This document shows positions 63,091 through 64,000 of a stretch of 64,000 nucleotides of DNA, one piece after another. The translations under genes were made by a program, and so were the position numbers. Source of the DNA: Haloarcula sp. CBA1127 (GTDB taxonomy: Archaea; Halobacteriota; Halobacteria; Halobacteriales; Haloarculaceae); NCBI RefSeq assembly GCF_001485575.1, contig NZ_BCNB01000006.1:930001-994000 (forward strand), in the 5' to 3' direction. Below the pieces are notes generated by a model. It searched no databases, was not told the origin of the DNA, and was given only the letters and a program-made list of their open reading frames with translations. The number at the start of each line of letters is the position of its first letter. Within the stretch, counting starts at the first letter, position 1.

Positions 63091-63945
63091 ATGCAAACCG
63101 GGTTCGTCGAACTGTTTGTCGACCTCGTCGGCACCGACCCGTTGATAAACGGCCTCGTTGGCGGGGTCATCATCGCGACGATGAACCTCTTTGGTGCGTC
63201 GCTCGTGTTGGTCTGGCGTGACCCCTCGGAGCGGGCGCTGGATACGGCGCTGGGCTTCGCTGCTGGTGTGATGCTGGCCGCCGCGTTCACGAGCCTCATC
63301 ATCCCCGGCATCGAGGAATACTCGGGCGGAAATCCGATTCCGACGCTCGTCGGCGTCGCACTGGGGGCGCTGTTCCTCGACCGCGCGGACGGCCTCGTCC
63401 CGCACGCCCACTACCTCCTGACCGGGAGCCGCCGGTCGGACGCGGCCAACCCCAGTCAGGACCTCCCGGTTGACGAGTCGAAACTGGCGGGCGTCGTCCT
63501 GTTCATCCTCGCGATTACGCTCCACAACATCCCTGAGGGGCTTGCCGTTGGGGTCGGCTTCGGCGCAGCCGCCGGCGACCCGCTCCAGATCGGCAGCGCG
63601 CTCTCGTTGATGCTTGCCATCGGCATTCAGAACATCCCCGAGGGGCTGGCCGTCTCCGTTGCGGCGATCAACGCAGGTCTGGACCGTCGGCTCTACGCCG
63701 TCTTCACCGGGATTCGCTCCGGTGTCGTGGAGATACCGCTGGCGGTGCTCGGCGCTGTCGCCGTCGTGACCATCGAACCGCTCCTACCCTATGCGATGGG
63801 CTTTGCGGCGGGCGCGATGCTGTTCGTGATTTCCGACGAGATAATCCCCGAGACGCACCAGCGCGGCTACGAGCGCGTTGCAACGCTCGGGCTGATGGCC
63901 GGCGTCATCGTTATGCTGTATCTAGATATCGCGCTTGCAGCCTGA
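63091..63945 (+). CDS. ZIP-family metal transporter
   Basis: A 284-residue protein with about eight helices. The two metal sites typical of ZIP/GufA proteins are TLHNIPEGLAVGV and GIQNIPEGLAVSV, with SDEIIPETHQRG near the end. It is likely to import zinc or iron. A long N-terminal helix pair and a charged variable loop (GSRRSDAANPSQ) match the family. No regulator is adjacent. The 207 bases to the protease gene contain no recognised feature. Confidence 0.9.
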   Translation: MQTGFVELFVDLVGTDPLINGLVGGVIIATMNLFGASLVLVWRDPSERALDTALGFAAGVMLAAAFTSLIIPGIEEYSGGNPIPTLVGVALGALFLDRADGLVPHAHYLLTGSRRSDAANPSQDLPVDESKLAGVVLFILAITLHNIPEGLAVGVGFGAAAGDPLQIGSALSLMLAIGIQNIPEGLAVSVAAINAGLDRRLYAVFTGIRSGVVEIPLAVLGAVAVVTIEPLLPYAMGFAAGAMLFVISDEIIPETHQRGYERVATLGLMAGVIVMLYLDIALAA

Positions 63946-63952
63946 ACTGCCG

Positions 63953-64000
63953 TCACTCCTCGTAGGGCCAGTTCGGGTCGCGGTCGAGGCCTGTCGGCTC
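63953..64000 (-). CDS. C-terminal end of a gene entering from the right
   Basis: The reverse strand codes for 15 residues (EPTGLDRDPNWPYEE) and a TGA stop at 63953-63955 in good haloarchaeal style, before the window ends. The rest of the gene lies outside, so no product can be named. It is convergent with the ZIP gene, eight bases from its stop. Confidence 0.5.
   Translation of the reverse strand, partial: EPTGLDRDPNWPYEE

Overview
The window is haloarchaeal chromosome, most like a Haloarcula-type organism. The proteins are very acidic, codon use is GC-rich, and many genes have a TATA-like box 24-30 bases before the start codon, which implies leaderless mRNAs. Tat signals are frequent and tRNAs lack an encoded CCA. 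Marker genes are also haloarchaeal: a fused histone doublet, a three-OB RPA, an Azf-type glucose-6-phosphate dehydrogenase, RdfA and HVO_0416/HVO_0476-type zinc fingers. The genus is an inference from sequence style, not from a search.

Positions 1 to about 11,700 are an accessory region, AT-richer over much of its length, that ends beside tRNA-Phe (11726-11798, minus). It holds a compact tyrosine integrase, an MCM helicase that differs from the usual chromosomal one, and a coiled-coil/HTH protein next to the tRNA. Four nuclease-like genes lie between: two PD-(D/E)XK-like proteins, an SRA-like/HNH endonuclease of McrA type, and a GIY-YIG-like/AlbA_2 fusion followed directly by a one-TM protein. 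The layout fits an integrated MCM replicon carrying restriction or defence genes. No second copy of the tRNA-Phe 3' end was seen in the window, so the far boundary probably lies to the left of base 1. The 200 bases before mcm are rich in small palindromes and short direct repeats and could be an origin or operator region.

From 11,700 to 64,000 the sequence is ordinary chromosome. The main blocks are: tRNA-Val with a hidden 39-residue zinc ribbon (12 kb); an ABC exporter (13-15 kb); an aa3-type oxidase operon, coxB-coxAC-coxD, whose divergent promoter region is split by a fresh IS6-type insertion with an intact 8-bp target duplication (16.8-21.2 kb); MptD and Azf (24.6-25.9 kb); tRNA-Arg (27.1 kb); rpa2-histone-deacetylase facing the CCA-adding enzyme (28-32.3 kb); tRNA-Asn and a CAT-anticodon tRNA (32.4-32.7 kb); nikR divergent from a NikMNQO-type nickel ECF transporter with repeat sites over the promoter (32.8-35.9 kb).

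Further right are CoaD and a VOC dioxygenase, a hydrolase fused to a membrane domain, the quinol nitric oxide reductase with a NarO-type box (40.2-42.5 kb), several small regulators, a UvrD-like helicase, type II GAPDH, two PIMT-like proteins, a HerA/FtsK-like ATPase, a two-gene fluoride channel, an Sph/RdfA cell-shape pair (55.6-58.2 kb), a class V aminotransferase, a NUDIX-eIF2B fusion, a site-2 protease and a ZIP transporter. A gene end enters from the right edge on the minus strand.
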